In this document: positions 63,513 to 64,000 of the stretch, in pieces
How the letters are laid out: every line of letters begins with the position of its first letter
Numbering within the stretch: position 1 is the stretch's first letter
Source of the DNA: Rhodococcus sp. IEGM 1409
GTDB taxonomy: Bacteria; Actinomycetota; Actinomycetes; Mycobacteriales; Mycobacteriaceae
NCBI RefSeq assembly: GCF_030056735.1
Contig: NZ_JASHKN010000003.1
Coordinates: 310,001 to 374,000 of the forward strand
Length of the DNA: 64,000 nt
Direction of reading: 5' to 3'
Notes under the pieces: generated by a model
Told to the model about the DNA's origin: nothing
What the model saw: only the letters and a program-made list of their open reading frames with translations
Database searches by the model: none
Translations under genes and position numbers: made by a program

Positions 63513-64000
63513 GGCGGCACCTGCTGATCACCGGATGACGGGTGGATCGTGTAGGCATCCAGGAATCGGGTCGGAGCGGTCGGCAGATCCAGAATCAGCG
63601 CATCACCGGCAGGTCGGGGTTGGGTGTCCCGGCTCCTGCTGCGAGGATCGAGCGGACATCGGCTGCTTTGAACCGCCGAAAGGCCACCGCGTTTCGATGC
63701 ACTGACCAACGCCTCCTGGCCGTGGGCTGCGCCGAGCGCGAGGAGGATCTCGAGCTCGGACGAAAGTTGGGTGTTGCCGATCGCTGCGGCGCCGACGAGG
63801 AACTGCTCCGCGCTCGTTCCGAGTTCGCAGAACTGTTGCTCGACAGTCGTTCTCGGACGTGGTCCTCGGTTCGGGGCAGGTCGGGCGCCGGCGTAGTGTT
63901 TATCGAGTACCGATGCTGTTCCCGGTTGCGCGAGAGTATGTTCGTCGGGGATGGCGCAGGTTTCCGAGTGCACCCGTGCGTTGACTTCTGCGCACCAGGT
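63509..64000 (-). pseudogene. istA: IS21-family IstA transposase, C-terminal part, with frame changes
   Basis: Reads WCAEVNARVHSETCAIPDEH, then EQQFCELGTSAEQFLVGAAA and AAHGQEALVSA, the C-terminal region of IstA. Family-like sequence then moves to another frame (AFRRFKAADVRSILAAGAGT, about 63620-63690) before the original frame resumes with QPRPAGDALILDLPTAPTRF. The catalytic DDE core lies beyond base 64000. The stop overlaps the istB ATG, the normal IS21 arrangement. Confidence 0.75.

Overview
The window looks like chromosomal DNA of a mycolic-acid-bearing actinobacterium, most likely Rhodococcus of the erythropolis/qingshengii group. The basis is high-GC coding with frequent GTG/TTG starts, an antigen-85-type mycolyltransferase, an F420-type PPOX protein, and a left part whose gene order matches the Mycobacterium tuberculosis block aceE, Rv2240c, Rv2239c, ahpE, cobD, Rv2235, ptpA, ptkA, cobC, Rv2230c, Rv2229c, Rv2228c, panB, caeA-type protease, glnA2, glnE. 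The species name is an inference from gene content.

1-25.3 kb is conserved core: pyruvate dehydrogenase E1, AhpE peroxiredoxin, tRNA-Val, cobalamin genes, SURF1, the HAD/PtpA pair, the RNase HI-phosphatase fusion, RNase P RNA, an RNB exonuclease, proline iminopeptidase, PanB, a CaeA-like lipoprotein protease, and the GlnA2-GlnE pair. 25.3-35.5 kb is more variable metabolism: a spermidine-synthase-like protein, an NDMA-type alcohol dehydrogenase, a hydrolase-bicupin run, and a rhodanese-ThiM-flavin monooxygenase operon with a GntR regulator.

35.5-43.8 kb is an accessory redox patch. It holds two Old Yellow Enzymes, an NAD(P)-binding protein, glyoxalase and NTF2-fold proteins, and GntR and TetR regulators with clear palindromic operators. 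It also holds broken genes: an SDR pseudogene, two 5'-truncated fragments and an IstB remnant. 43.8-48.4 kb returns to core: the mycolyltransferase and a pitA operon with two DUF3349 genes, as in M. tuberculosis Rv0543c-Rv0545c.

48.4-64 kb is an acquired-looking region. Its centre is a tight nine-gene minus-strand operon (60047 to 50624): P450, UbiA prenyltransferase, ACP, ketosynthase, short KS-like protein, adenylation-thioesterase, MFS exporter, IPP isomerase, polyprenyl diphosphate synthase. A 30-residue membrane peptide gene lies just upstream and a TetR gene is divergent. Gene count, order and content match what I recall of the aurachin RE (rauA-rauI) cluster of R. erythropolis JCM 6824, which makes a farnesylated N-hydroxyquinolone that mimics menaquinone. 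The right edge is a damaged IS21-type istA/istB element running off the window.
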